Assembly (NCBI GenBank): GCA_910586645.1
Contig: CAJUIS010000005.1
Span: 48,501 to 112,500, forward strand
Origin: an uncultured Lachnospiraceae bacterium
GTDB taxonomy: Bacteria; Bacillota; Clostridia; Lachnospirales; Lachnospiraceae
Direction: 5' to 3'
DNA: 64,000 bases
Position numbers and translations under genes: made by a program. Below are positions 8,340-15,894 of the stretch, in pieces. The notes below the pieces were generated by a model. That model searched no databases. It was not told the DNA's origin and saw nothing but the letters and a program-made list of their open reading frames with translations. Each line of letters starts with the position of its first letter. The first letter of the stretch is position 1.

Positions 8340-9566
8340 TTACCGCTGCCTTTCTGTCTGTTCCAAATAAGACATAATCTGCTTTACCTCCGCCCAAAAG
8401 CTCCCGTCCTGCAGGCGGATCCGGACCGTGTCTTTACATTTTACATCGGAAACGGCGCTGATGCGCTTTCCTTTTTCATCTGTTACAAACGCAAGCCCCT
8501 GGCTTAATTTTCTGGCCGGAGACACGCCGTCCAACTGCCCGGCAAGAATTCCAAGCCGGTGCCTTGCTTCCGTCACCTGCCGTTCCATTTCCTGTGAAAG
8601 CTTCTCCCAAAGCCCCGCGGTATACTGTTTCTTTTCATTTAAACGGCTAAGCGGGCTTTTCAGCTTCAGAATGCTTCCAAGGTTCTGGCATCTCTTTTCC
8701 GCAGACTCTTTTTTCCAGGCCATAGAACGGCCAAGCCTGTGGCGCAGGCTTTCCATCATATCAAACGCTTCAAATATATCGTAAACTGCAAGCTCCGCCC
8801 CCGCGGACGGCGTAGGCGCCCGCAGATCCGCCACAAAATCCGCAATCGTCGTATCTGTCTCATGTCCGACCGCAGAAATCACCGGCGTTTCACAGTCAAA
8901 AATCGCCCGCGCCACTGTTTCTTCATTAAATGCCCATAAATCTTCTATGGAACCGCCGCCTCTGCCTACAATAAGCACATCCGGCCGCATTGCGTCCAGT
9001 GTCCGTATCCCTTCCGCAATGCTGTCGGCAGCCCCTTGCCCCTGCACTTTCGCCGGATACAAAATAAGCTGCACATAGGGATTTCTTCTTCCCGCAATGT
9101 TTCGGATATCCTGCACCGCCGCTCCTTCAGGCGCTGTAACAATGCCAAGCGTCCGGATATATTTTGGCAGAGTTTTCTTGTATTCGTCCGCAAACATTCC
9201 CATTTCTTCCAGTTCACGCTTCAATGCCTCAAATTTTAAATACAGGCTGCCCGCTCCGTCCCGCTCAATCTCTTTTGCATAGAGCTGATACCGCCCGTCC
9301 CGTTCATAGACTTCAATGGAGCCGGTTACAAACACCTTGTCCCCTTCCTGCATCCGAAAAGAAAGCCCCCTGCGGTTCCCTGCAAATAAAACGGCTGAAA
9401 TAGCCGCCTTTTCATCTTTTATTGTAAAATAAATATGACCGGACGAATGATACTTGCAGTTGGAAACTTCACCCTTTACACAAATGCCGCGAAGCATAAA
9501 GTCCTGGGCAAACATATTCCTGATGTATGCATTCACCTGGCCGACTGTATATGCGTTCTTTCTCAT
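8340..9566 (-). CDS. xseA: Exodeoxyribonuclease VII large subunit
   Basis: A 408-residue protein with an N-terminal OB-fold (AYTVGQVNAYIRNMF..., GEVSNCKYHSSGHIYFTIKD) and the exonuclease core (GVVTAPEG-like GIVTAPEGAAVQDI, VLIVGRGGGSIEDLWAFNEE, SAVGHETDTTIADFVADLRAPTPSAGAEL). These are the classical XseA motifs. It forms the catalytic subunit of exonuclease VII with XseB. Its start overlaps the nusB stop by four bases, and xseB follows 2 bases after its stop, so all three genes are coupled. Confidence 0.96.
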   Translation of the reverse strand: MRKNAYTVGQVNAYIRNMFAQDFMLRGICVKGEVSNCKYHSSGHIYFTIKDEKAAISAVLFAGNRRGLSFRMQEGDKVFVTGSIEVYERDGRYQLYAKEIERDGAGSLYLKFEALKRELEEMGMFADEYKKTLPKYIRTLGIVTAPEGAAVQDIRNIAGRRNPYVQLILYPAKVQGQGAADSIAEGIRTLDAMRPDVLIVGRGGGSIEDLWAFNEETVARAIFDCETPVISAVGHETDTTIADFVADLRAPTPSAGAELAVYDIFEAFDMMESLRHRLGRSMAWKKESAEKRCQNLGSILKLKSPLSRLNEKKQYTAGLWEKLSQEMERQVTEARHRLGILAGQLDGVSPARKLSQGLAFVTDEKGKRISAVSDVKCKDTVRIRLQDGSFWAEVKQIMSYLEQTERQR

Positions 9567-9952
9567 GCGATTTTTGCCAGAATGCCGTTTACAAATGAAG
9601 AGGAATCATCCGTTCCGTATTTCTTGGCCAATTCCACCGCTTCATTGATTGCCACGCCGGTTGGAATATCGTCGTCAAATTTGATTTCATAAACCGCAAG
9701 ACGAAGCAGCGTCAAATCAACTTTTCCCATTCTTGTCGTCTTCCAGCCTTTGGCAATTTCATTAATCAGCCCATCCAGCTCCGCCGCCTTTTCCGCAACC
9801 GCCTGCGTCTTCTCCCTGATATAGGCAGCGTCCGCATCGTCTTCCCCTTCATCTGCGTCATACAAAAGCTGCTCGGACAATTCTTCTTTGGAATGGAATT
9901 CTATACGGAACAAAAGCTGAAAAATCCTCTCCCTCATTTCTCTTCTTGACAT
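9563..9952 (-). CDS. nusB: Transcription antitermination factor NusB
   Basis: A 129-residue all-helical protein starting MSRREMRERIFQLLFRIEF, with the conserved C-terminal segment TGVAINEAVELAKKYGTDDSSSFVNGILA. NusB binds boxA RNA with NusE (S10) and helps transcription of rRNA operons. It precedes xseA with a 4-base overlap. An AAAGGAAAGGG site stands before the start. A hairpin that looks like a terminator lies between the Asp23 gene and nusB, so some read-through or an extra promoter is needed. Confidence 0.94.
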   Translation of the reverse strand: MSRREMRERIFQLLFRIEFHSKEELSEQLLYDADEGEDDADAAYIREKTQAVAEKAAELDGLINEIAKGWKTTRMGKVDLTLLRLAVYEIKFDDDIPTGVAINEAVELAKKYGTDDSSSFVNGILAKIA

Positions 9953-9974
9953 CTGACCCTTTCCTTTCTTTCGA

Positions 9975-10000
9975 AAACAAAAGGATGCTGTTACGCATCC
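9975..10000 (-). terminator. Terminator or attenuator between the Asp23 gene and nusB
   Basis: Minus-strand GGATGC, a 6-base loop and GCATCC (stem arms 10000-9995 and 9988-9983) are followed by TTTTGTTTTC. It begins directly after the Asp23-gene stop codon. The short stem suggests partial termination. Confidence 0.65.
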
Positions 10001-10378
10001 CTACCTGTTCTTTCCCATGTCAACGCTGGCAATTCTGACATTTACGCCGGATACTTCTAACCCCGTCATATTCTCAATCGCTGTCTTCACCTTTTCCTGA
10101 ACCTTGGAAGAAACGTCTAAAACCGAAAATCCATACGCAATATTCAGCGCAACGTCCACACGCACAACGCCTTCTTTTACGTCCACCCGGATCCCCTTCG
10201 AAAGGTTCTTCATACCAAGCTTGCTGACCAGTTCGTTGGTAATATTTCCCGCCATGGAACTTACTCCCTCAACTTCAGTGGATGCAAGCCCTGCAATAAT
10301 GGCAACGACTTCGTCCGCAATCTTGACATCTCCCAATTTATCTTCTTTAATTTTAAATCCTTTTCTACCCTCAGCCAT
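10001..10378 (-). CDS. Asp23/Gls24 family envelope stress protein
   Basis: A 125-residue protein of the Asp23/Gls24 family (DUF322), with the typical core VVAIIAGLASTEVEGVSSM, a KGIRVDVKEGVVRVDVALNIAYG strand region and the closing VNVRIASVDM. Family members are abundant cytoplasmic, membrane-associated proteins linked to cell-envelope stress. The ATG at 10378 has a clear AGGAGG site seven bases upstream; the frame extends to 10450 without a good site. It leads the nusB-xse-isp cluster, a common clostridial arrangement. Confidence 0.9.
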   Translation of the reverse strand: MAEGRKGFKIKEDKLGDVKIADEVVAIIAGLASTEVEGVSSMAGNITNELVSKLGMKNLSKGIRVDVKEGVVRVDVALNIAYGFSVLDVSSKVQEKVKTAIENMTGLEVSGVNVRIASVDMGKNR

Positions 10379-10408
10379 CTGAATGCCTCCTAAGTGATAT
10401 TTAACAAC

Positions 10409-10490
10409 ATTATAGCAGACTATTTTTATTTTGAAAACCAAAAATTGCAATATCTTCTATTAGTATACCCGCTTCTTTCCATATCATCAA
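10409..10490 (-). promoter_or_regulatory. Two promoters before the Asp23 gene
   Basis: The distal promoter has TTGATG (10490-10485), 17 bases and TATACT (10467-10462). The proximal one has a perfect TATAAT (10414-10409) with a weak TTTTCA -35 (10437-10432) at 17 bases. Both face the Asp23-nusB-xse-isp-dxs run and could drive all of it. Confidence 0.65.
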
Positions 10491-10497
10491 TACTTTT

Positions 10498-10519
10498 TAG
10501 AAAAAAGGCGCAAAGCCTT
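10498..10519 (-). terminator. Intrinsic terminator after gpmI
   Basis: Minus-strand AAGGC, a 5-base loop, GCCTT and a T-run (stem arms 10519-10515 and 10509-10505, T-tract to 10498). It lies 54 bases after the gpmI stop and upstream of the Asp23 promoters, so it separates the two transcription units. Confidence 0.75.
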
Positions 10520-10573
10520 ACTCATTTCATAAGACTTTACACCTCTTCATTCAAGAAACCGTCCGTAAAACTG

Positions 10574-12115
10574 TTATTTCTTTATCAGCAAAGACTTTCC
10601 TGTCATTTCTTCCGGCTGTTTCATTTCCATCATTTCTATCATAGTCGGAACGATATCCGCAAGACAGCCGCCTTCCTTTAACGTATATTCCGGATCGTAA
10701 TTTACCAGAATAAACGGAACCGGATTAATCGTATGAGCCGTAAAGCTTCCGCCTGTCTCATAGTCAATCAGCTGTTCCGCATTTCCGTGATCCGCACAGA
10801 TAAACATCTGCCCGTCCGCTTCAAGAAGCGCTTCCACCGCTCTTCCCACGCAGCCGTCAACTGTTTCCAGCGCTTTCACCGCCGCGTCAAGCACACCCGT
10901 ATGCCCTACCATGTCAGGATTTGCAAAATTGATGATAATCACATCGTATTTGCCGGACTTAATAGAGTCCACCAGTTTGTCGCATACCATCGGAGCGCTC
11001 ATTTCCGGCTGCAGATCATAAGTGGCGACTTTCGGAGAGTTGACAAGAATCCTCTCTTCTCCGGGATTCGGTTCTTCTACGCCGCCGTTAAAGAAAAATG
11101 TAACGTGAGCGTATTTCTCCGTCTCCGCAATCCTGGCCTGCGTCTTTCCGTGATCCGCCAGAAACTGTCCGAACGTATTCTTTAATTCCACCTTCTGAAA
11201 TGCAATCTTTTTATTTGGAATCGTTACGTCATATTCGCTGAAGCAGACATACGTAACGTCTTTTCTCGGCCCTCTGTCAAATCCGTCAAACTCATCCGCA
11301 CAGAACGTCCTCGTAATTTCTCTGGCCCGGTCCGGGCGGAAGTTGAAAAATACAATGCTGTCTTTGTCTTTGATCGTAGCAACCGGCTTCCCGTTTTCCA
11401 AAATAACGGTCGGCAGCACAAACTCATCCGTCTTATCGTCCGCATAAGAAGCGCAGATTGCCTCTGACGCGCTGTTTCCTGTCGCGCCCTCGCCTTTTGT
11501 CAGCATCCGGTAAGCGGCTTCCACGCGATCCCATCGGTTATCTCTGTCCATGACATAATAACGTCCGCAGATGGATGCAATTTTGCCGACGCCGATTTCC
11601 TTCATCTTTGCTTCCAGCGCTTCAAGAAATCCCTTTCCGGAAGTAGGCGAAGTGTCCCTTCCGTCTAAGAAACAGTGTACATAGACGTTCTTCACGCCTT
11701 CTCTTTTCGCCAGTTCCAAAAGGCCGTACAGATGCGTGTTATGGCTGTGAACGCCGCCGTCCGAAAGAAGTCCGTAAAAATGCAGATCCGAGCCGTTCTT
11801 CTTTACATTTTCCACTGCTTTCAGCAGTTCCGGATTTTTAAAGAAATCTCCGTCTTCGATTTCTTTTGTAATTCTTGTCAGCTCCTGATACACAATTCTT
11901 CCGGCGCCCATATTCAAATGCCCGACTTCAGAATTTCCCATCTGGCCATCCGGAAGCCCGACGGAAAGACCACTGGCATATCCCTTTACAAAAGGATATT
12001 CTTTCATCAATCTGTCAATCACAGGGGTGTTTGCCTGTGCTATGGCATTGCCTTCGGTCTTTTCATTTAATCCAAAACCATCCAGAATCATAAGTACAGT
12101 TGGTTTTTTACTCAT
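10574..12115 (-). CDS. gpmI: 2,3-bisphosphoglycerate-independent phosphoglycerate mutase
   Basis: A 513-residue manganese-dependent glycolytic enzyme converting 3- to 2-phosphoglycerate. It begins MSKKPTVLMILDGFGLNEKT, contains the phosphoserine motif MGNSEVGHLNMGAGR (serine about residue 60), GRDTSPTSG and the metal-binding ADHGNAEQ near the C-terminus. I chose the ATG at 12115, which has GGAGG ten bases upstream; an upstream ATG at 12148 lies within khpA. In this genome it follows khpA, whereas rimM-trmD usually do. Confidence 0.97.
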   Translation of the reverse strand: MSKKPTVLMILDGFGLNEKTEGNAIAQANTPVIDRLMKEYPFVKGYASGLSVGLPDGQMGNSEVGHLNMGAGRIVYQELTRITKEIEDGDFFKNPELLKAVENVKKNGSDLHFYGLLSDGGVHSHNTHLYGLLELAKREGVKNVYVHCFLDGRDTSPTSGKGFLEALEAKMKEIGVGKIASICGRYYVMDRDNRWDRVEAAYRMLTKGEGATGNSASEAICASYADDKTDEFVLPTVILENGKPVATIKDKDSIVFFNFRPDRAREITRTFCADEFDGFDRGPRKDVTYVCFSEYDVTIPNKKIAFQKVELKNTFGQFLADHGKTQARIAETEKYAHVTFFFNGGVEEPNPGEERILVNSPKVATYDLQPEMSAPMVCDKLVDSIKSGKYDVIIINFANPDMVGHTGVLDAAVKALETVDGCVGRAVEALLEADGQMFICADHGNAEQLIDYETGGSFTAHTINPVPFILVNYDPEYTLKEGGCLADIVPTMIEMMEMKQPEEMTGKSLLIKK

Positions 12116-12137
12116 AATCGTATTCCTCCCTATGCCA

Positions 12138-12377
12138 TTACTGCACAATATCCACAGTGACTTTCCTGTCTTCCTTCGAGGCCGCCGCTTTTACAACGGA
12201 ACGGATCGCTTTTGCAATGCGTCCCTGTTTGCCGATTACCTTGCCCATGTCAGACTGCGCCACGCGCAGCTCCAGCACAACGCCCCTGTCGCTCTCTTTT
12301 TCTGTTACAGCAACTTCTTCCGGGTAATCCACCAGCGCTTTTGCAATTACTTCTATCAACTCTTTCATCACGAACAC
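12138..12377 (-). CDS. khpA: KhpA, KH-domain RNA-binding protein
   Basis: A 79-residue single KH-domain protein (YlqC family). The GxxG RNA-binding loop is seen in VIGKQGRIAKAIRSVV (about residues 49-53). KhpA works with KhpB/Jag in several Firmicutes in control of cell elongation and small RNAs. It follows rpsP by 3 bases, the usual order. Both length and fold motif are complete. Confidence 0.94.
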   Translation of the reverse strand: MFVMKELIEVIAKALVDYPEEVAVTEKESDRGVVLELRVAQSDMGKVIGKQGRIAKAIRSVVKAAASKEDRKVTVDIVQ

Positions 12378-12380
12378 CTC

Positions 12381-12626
12381 TTATTTTTCAATTCCTGCCG
12401 CTTTGAAAATCCTGCTTACTGTGTCTGTCGGCTGCGCGCCGTTTGATAACCATTTCTTTGCCAGTTCTTCATTGACCTTATATTCCGTCGGGTCTTTCGT
12501 CGGATCGTAAGTACCGATTTCTTCGATAAATCTTCCGTCTCTTGGAGATCTGGAATCAGCTACAATAATTCTATAGAAAGGAGCTTTCTTCTTTCCCATT
12601 CTTCTTAATCTGATTTTAACCGCCAT
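12381..12626 (-). CDS. rpsP: 30S ribosomal protein S16
   Basis: An 81-residue basic protein starting MAVKIRLRRMGKKKAPFYRI and containing VADSRSPRDGRFIEEIGTYDP, both diagnostic of bacterial S16. It binds 16S rRNA early in assembly of the small subunit. An AGGAGG site precedes the start. It lies between ffh and khpA; a short hairpin at 12662-12678 separates it from ffh. Confidence 0.98.
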   Translation of the reverse strand: MAVKIRLRRMGKKKAPFYRIIVADSRSPRDGRFIEEIGTYDPTKDPTEYKVNEELAKKWLSNGAQPTDTVSRIFKAAGIEK

Positions 12627-12661
12627 TTCAATTCACCTCCTGAACTCTTATTTTTATAATC

Positions 12662-12678
12662 AAAGCAGTGACTGCTTT
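12662..12678 (-). other. Short hairpin between ffh and rpsP
   Basis: A perfect 7-bp inverted repeat AAAGCAG/CTGCTTT with a 3-base loop lies in the 61-base gap between ffh and rpsP. The following sequence is only moderately T-rich, so it may be a processing or weak attenuation site rather than a full terminator. Confidence 0.45.
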
Positions 12679-12687
12679 AATCCCTGT

Positions 12688-14037
12688 TTAAAACGGAAGT
12701 CCAAATTTTCCCTTCCTGCCTCTCCTGCCGCCCATCATGCCCGGCATCTGCTTCATCATCTTTCTGGCCTGTTCAAACTGCTTGACCATGCGGTTCACCT
12801 CTGCAATGTCTACGCCCGCGCCGTCTGCGATTCTGCGTTTACGGCTTGGATTGAGCAGGGAAGGATTTCTCCGTTCCTCAAGCGTCATAGAATAGATAAT
12901 GGATTCTGTGCGCTTCATGCCCTTTTCGGCTTCCGTCTCGTCAATCTCCGGCATTTTCATACCGCCCAGTCCCGGCAGCATACCAAGAATGCTGGTCAGA
13001 CCTCCCATTTTTTTCATCTGAGACACGGAGCTTAAATAATCCTCAAAATCAAACTCCGCTTTTTTCATCTTCTGTTCCAGTTTTTTTGCCTCTTCTTCGT
13101 CGATGGCTTCCTGCGCTTTTTCAATCATCGTCAGCACATCGCCCATACCAAGAATGCGGGACGCCATGCGATCCGGATAAAACTGTTCCAAATCAGAAAG
13201 CTTTTCTCCCATGCCCACATAGAGAATCGGCCTGCCTGTCACCGTGCGGATGGAAAGCGCCGCTCCGCCTCTCGTATCGCCGTCAAGCTTTGTCAGAATA
13301 ACGCCGTCAATGCCGATTTTTTCATCAAACATTCCTGCAACGTTCACTGCGTCCTGACCCGTCATGGAATCCACAACCAGTATCGTCTGAGACACGTCCA
13401 CGGCCCGCTTAATGGCGGAAAGTTCCTCCATCATTTCTTCATCTATATGGAGACGCCCCGCCGTATCTATAATAACAACGTTAAAAGCTTTTTTCTGTGC
13501 GTGCTCTATGGCCGCTTTCGCAATATCAACCGGGCTGTTTTTCTCTCCCATGGAAAAGACTTCCACACCCTGTTTCTCTCCGTTGATCTTAAGCTGCTCA
13601 ATCGCAGCCGGACGGTATATATCGCACGCAGCAAGCAGCGGCTTTCTGCCTTTCCGCTTTAGTTTTCCGGCAATCTTTGCCGTCGTGGTCGTCTTGCCGG
13701 CTCCCTGTAAACCCGCCATCAAAATAACGGTAACTTCATTGCCGGGCTTCAATGCAATTTCAGTTGTCTCTGATCCCATCAGAGAAATCATTTCCTCATT
13801 TACAATCTTAATGACCATCTGGCCCGGATTCAATCCATTCATTACATCCTGGCCAATTGCACGCTCCTGCACTGTTTTTATAAACTGTTTGACCACCTTG
13901 AAATTGACGTCGGCTTCCAAAAGCGCAAGCTTGACTTCTTTTAAAGCCGCTTTTACATCGTCTTCCGTCAATCTTCCCTTGCTTCTTAAATTTTTAAATA
14001 CGTTCTGCAGTTTTTCGGACAGACTGTCAAATGCCAT
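12688..14037 (-). CDS. ffh: Signal recognition particle protein Ffh
   Basis: A 449-residue SRP54 GTPase. The N domain (about 1-90) is followed by the G domain with GLQGAGKTTTTAK (about 108-120), DTAGRLHIDE and TKLDGDTRGGAAL, and by the methionine-rich M domain (about 300-449) ending in QMPGMMGGRRGRKGKFGLPF. Ffh binds 4.5S RNA and signal peptides and docks to FtsY. It lies 1 base after the ylxM stop, the usual pairing. Sequence and length are normal. Confidence 0.98.
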   Translation of the reverse strand: MAFDSLSEKLQNVFKNLRSKGRLTEDDVKAALKEVKLALLEADVNFKVVKQFIKTVQERAIGQDVMNGLNPGQMVIKIVNEEMISLMGSETTEIALKPGNEVTVILMAGLQGAGKTTTTAKIAGKLKRKGRKPLLAACDIYRPAAIEQLKINGEKQGVEVFSMGEKNSPVDIAKAAIEHAQKKAFNVVIIDTAGRLHIDEEMMEELSAIKRAVDVSQTILVVDSMTGQDAVNVAGMFDEKIGIDGVILTKLDGDTRGGAALSIRTVTGRPILYVGMGEKLSDLEQFYPDRMASRILGMGDVLTMIEKAQEAIDEEEAKKLEQKMKKAEFDFEDYLSSVSQMKKMGGLTSILGMLPGLGGMKMPEIDETEAEKGMKRTESIIYSMTLEERRNPSLLNPSRKRRIADGAGVDIAEVNRMVKQFEQARKMMKQMPGMMGGRRGRKGKFGLPF

Positions 14038-14038
14038 A

Positions 14039-14383
14039 TTATAATCCCTCTAATATCTCATTGGAAATCCTGTCGATTTCCGTCCTGATTGTCTCCTGAT
14101 TTTCTTCGTTCCACGAATGCGAAAGCCTCTGAATCTCTTCCGCTTTTTCCCTGATATAAAGAAATTTCTCTACCAGATGAAGTTTCCGTTCATACTCTTC
14201 CAGAGTCCTTGCGGAACGCTTCACCAGATCGTGCACGCCCTGACGGCTGATTCCTTCTTCCTGTGCAATCTCTCCCAGGGATAAATCATTAAAATAAAAA
14301 TCCTCGTATGCTTTTCTCTGATGAGCGTTTAACAATTCCCCATAAAAATCATAGAGATATGCCTGCTTAAGTTTTGCTTCCAT
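14039..14383 (-). CDS. ylxM: YlxM, putative SRP-associated DNA-binding protein (UPF0122)
   Basis: A 114-residue helix-turn-helix protein. The sigma-70 region 4-like HTH is visible in SLGEIAQEEGISRQGVHDLV (about 35-54), followed by a charged helical tail. The family is always next to ffh; in streptococci YlxM stimulates SRP function. A GGAGG site lies just upstream of the ATG at 14383. It is the first gene of the ylxM-ffh-rpsP-khpA-gpmI run. ftsY, which often precedes it, is absent here. Confidence 0.92.
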   Translation of the reverse strand: MEAKLKQAYLYDFYGELLNAHQRKAYEDFYFNDLSLGEIAQEEGISRQGVHDLVKRSARTLEEYERKLHLVEKFLYIREKAEEIQRLSHSWNEENQETIRTEIDRISNEILEGL

Positions 14384-14422
14384 TTAAACCTCCGGCGCAT
14401 CTTCCTGCATACCGCTTGTGGT

Positions 14423-14451
14423 AGAATAGCACACTGTAAAACAGGTGTCAA
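14423..14451 (-). promoter_or_regulatory. Strong promoter of the ylxM-ffh-rpsP-khpA-gpmI run
   Basis: On the minus strand TTGACA (14451-14446), 17 bases, TATTCT (14428-14423). It lies 40 bases before the ylxM start. The -35 is a perfect consensus. Confidence 0.85.
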
Positions 14452-14464
14452 GTGTTTTTTCTTT

Positions 14465-14480
14465 ACGAACTTTTGTTCGT
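14465..14480. promoter_or_regulatory. LexA (SOS) box-like palindrome
   Basis: The sequence ACGAACTTTTGTTCGT is a perfect 6-base palindrome around four T residues and contains CGAAC-N4-GTTCG, the core of the Firmicute LexA/DinR operator. The centre (TTTT) departs from the usual RNRY. It stands 13 bases upstream of the ylxM -35 box, at the edge of the accessory island, and may have belonged to a gene that has been lost. Confidence 0.5.
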
Positions 14481-14537
14481 GTTGTTTCATCTTGTGTTAT
14501 CCTTGTTTATATCAATGCTGCTGCCAACTGTGCTATA

Positions 14538-14681
14538 TTAAACATAGAAATCAAGCTCCACAAGGTAAGAGAGCAGATTGCCCATGTTCTCATCCTGCGG
14601 TGCAGCAACGATAAAATTACAAATCTCTTTGATTTTGGCAAGTAAATCTTCACGCTTTTTCTTTGATATGTTTGTACTCAT
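14538..14681 (-). pseudogene. Truncated start of a type III restriction-modification methyltransferase (47 codons)
   Basis: The ATG at 14681 overlaps the stop of the upstream gene (ATGA), so it was a real coupled gene start. The 47-codon frame reads KKKREDLLAKIKEICNFIV, then AAPQDENMGNLLSYLVEL, then stops after four unrelated residues. From memory, clostridial type III (mod) adenine methyltransferases begin with this kind of sequence (RDxLLxKIKxIRxFI...DENTGNLLxYLxELEKDV) and continue for 500 or more residues. Here all catalytic motifs and the partner res gene are missing. The break is a deletion near 14550, just before the conserved ylxM promoter. Confidence 0.6.
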
Positions 14682-14980
14682 TTCTGCTCCTCCAACTGCT
14701 TTTTTATCAGTTTTGCCTGTAAAATATCCCTCTGCATAATTAACTCTCCGACAAGCTGATCGTTTGTCGATTGATTAAATGGTACAGAAGATGTTGCAAG
14801 CTTTACAGACGTAATTGCCGCTACATTTTCATCGCCTCTCCTTAATTCTTGAATTTTTTTAATTGCATTTTCTCTATCCAGCAAACCATATTTTTGATAA
14901 TTGCATATAATATTTTCTCTTTCTGCAATATCTTTAATCATTGATTCTTTGTCAAATATGTCTTTCATAGGATTGCTCAT
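14678..14980 (-). CDS. Unknown 100-residue helical protein of the AbiE locus
   Basis: A mostly helical, charged protein starting MSNPMKDIFDKESMIKDIAE and ending in AKLIKKQLEEQK. I do not recognise a family. The ATG at 14980 has GGGGG nine bases upstream; a GTG at 15007 in the same frame would overlap abiEii. It starts 17 bases after the abiEii stop and is coupled by ATGA to the truncated methyltransferase start, so it was the link between the AbiE pair and a restriction-modification unit. No membrane segment or signal peptide is visible. Confidence 0.7.
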   Translation of the reverse strand: MSNPMKDIFDKESMIKDIAERENIICNYQKYGLLDRENAIKKIQELRRGDENVAAITSVKLATSSVPFNQSTNDQLVGELIMQRDILQAKLIKKQLEEQK

Positions 14981-14997
14981 TATTCTATTCCCCCAAT

Positions 14998-15894
14998 TCA
15001 CATCCACTCGCCATTAGTGGCAGACCATTTTTCATTAAATTCTTTGCATACAACCGCCGCTGTAAACGGTTTTATCAAGAAAGTTTTTATTGTTCTTAAC
15101 ACGGTACTGTAATCCTCCGTTTTTGTGTCGATTTTACGGATAAAAGATTTCCATTTCTTCTGCATCGTCTCATCCCTATCAAAAGCCATTACTTGCTCAA
15201 ACTGTTCCGCTGTAAAGGTATGTCCCCGATTCTCAAATGTCTTTCGCAATGCTTCTGTTAGCGTCGCTCCATCAAAATCGAATTTATTAGCAAGATAATA
15301 AATATCGTAGTAGTCCTTCATTCGGCTGGAAAATTCCATCAGGATTAGGATAGCGTCAATCTTTTCGGCTATCGTTGTTTCAAGAGAATAGGTATTTACT
15401 GTTGGCGCTGTAAAATCATCAAGTTGAGTTGGTATTTTTCGTTTTTCCTGCTTTGGTACAATAACATCACCCACGCCGAAATCAATACTAAACGGCGTTT
15501 TCGTATTTTTAATTCGAGCTACAAGAGAAACTCCAATACCAGCGTACTTCTTTGCAACGGCAATAGGGGCAATGTCTTTCATTTCAAAAGTCACAAAATC
15601 ATTGCCTGTGGGCGTGGAGATGATTGTTTCTATTACAGTCTGTAGCCATTCGGGAGTATTGGGAACTTTTCGAAGAAGAAAATCTACATCTACCGTCACA
15701 CGACTATCAAAATCGGTAACGGAATAAATGAACAATCCACCTTTCAGCACAAGATTTTCCGCATATTGTGATTTTTCCAAACGGCGCAGGAATTCCTCTT
15801 GACAGAAAAGTTGCAGACAAAGCTGATAGCTTCGTCCGCTTTCTTTTGCCTTGTTTTTTAATCTTACAAGCACAGATGCAGCAACATCAGCCAT
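14998..15894 (-). CDS. abiEii: AbiEii-type nucleotidyltransferase toxin
   Basis: A 298-residue member of the AbiEii/AbiGii (DUF1814) family. The nucleotidyltransferase motifs are seen as LKGGLFIYSV with the acidic pair in TVDVDFLL (about residues 50-74) and the later KDYYDIYYLA motif (about 192-201). Known AbiEii proteins are type IV toxins that act in phage abortive infection; related MenT toxins add nucleotides to tRNA. It overlaps the 3' end of abiEi by eight bases. Composition is more AT-rich than the neighbouring housekeeping genes. Catalytic residues appear intact, so it may be active. Confidence 0.9.
   Translation of the reverse strand: MADVAASVLVRLKNKAKESGRSYQLCLQLFCQEEFLRRLEKSQYAENLVLKGGLFIYSVTDFDSRVTVDVDFLLRKVPNTPEWLQTVIETIISTPTGNDFVTFEMKDIAPIAVAKKYAGIGVSLVARIKNTKTPFSIDFGVGDVIVPKQEKRKIPTQLDDFTAPTVNTYSLETTIAEKIDAILILMEFSSRMKDYYDIYYLANKFDFDGATLTEALRKTFENRGHTFTAEQFEQVMAFDRDETMQKKWKSFIRKIDTKTEDYSTVLRTIKTFLIKPFTAAVVCKEFNEKWSATNGEWM

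Noticed and set aside
14445..14645. Plus-strand frame of 66 codons across the ylxM promoter region
   Set aside because: It overlaps the LexA-like box and the methyltransferase stump on the other strand and lacks a convincing ribosome binding site.
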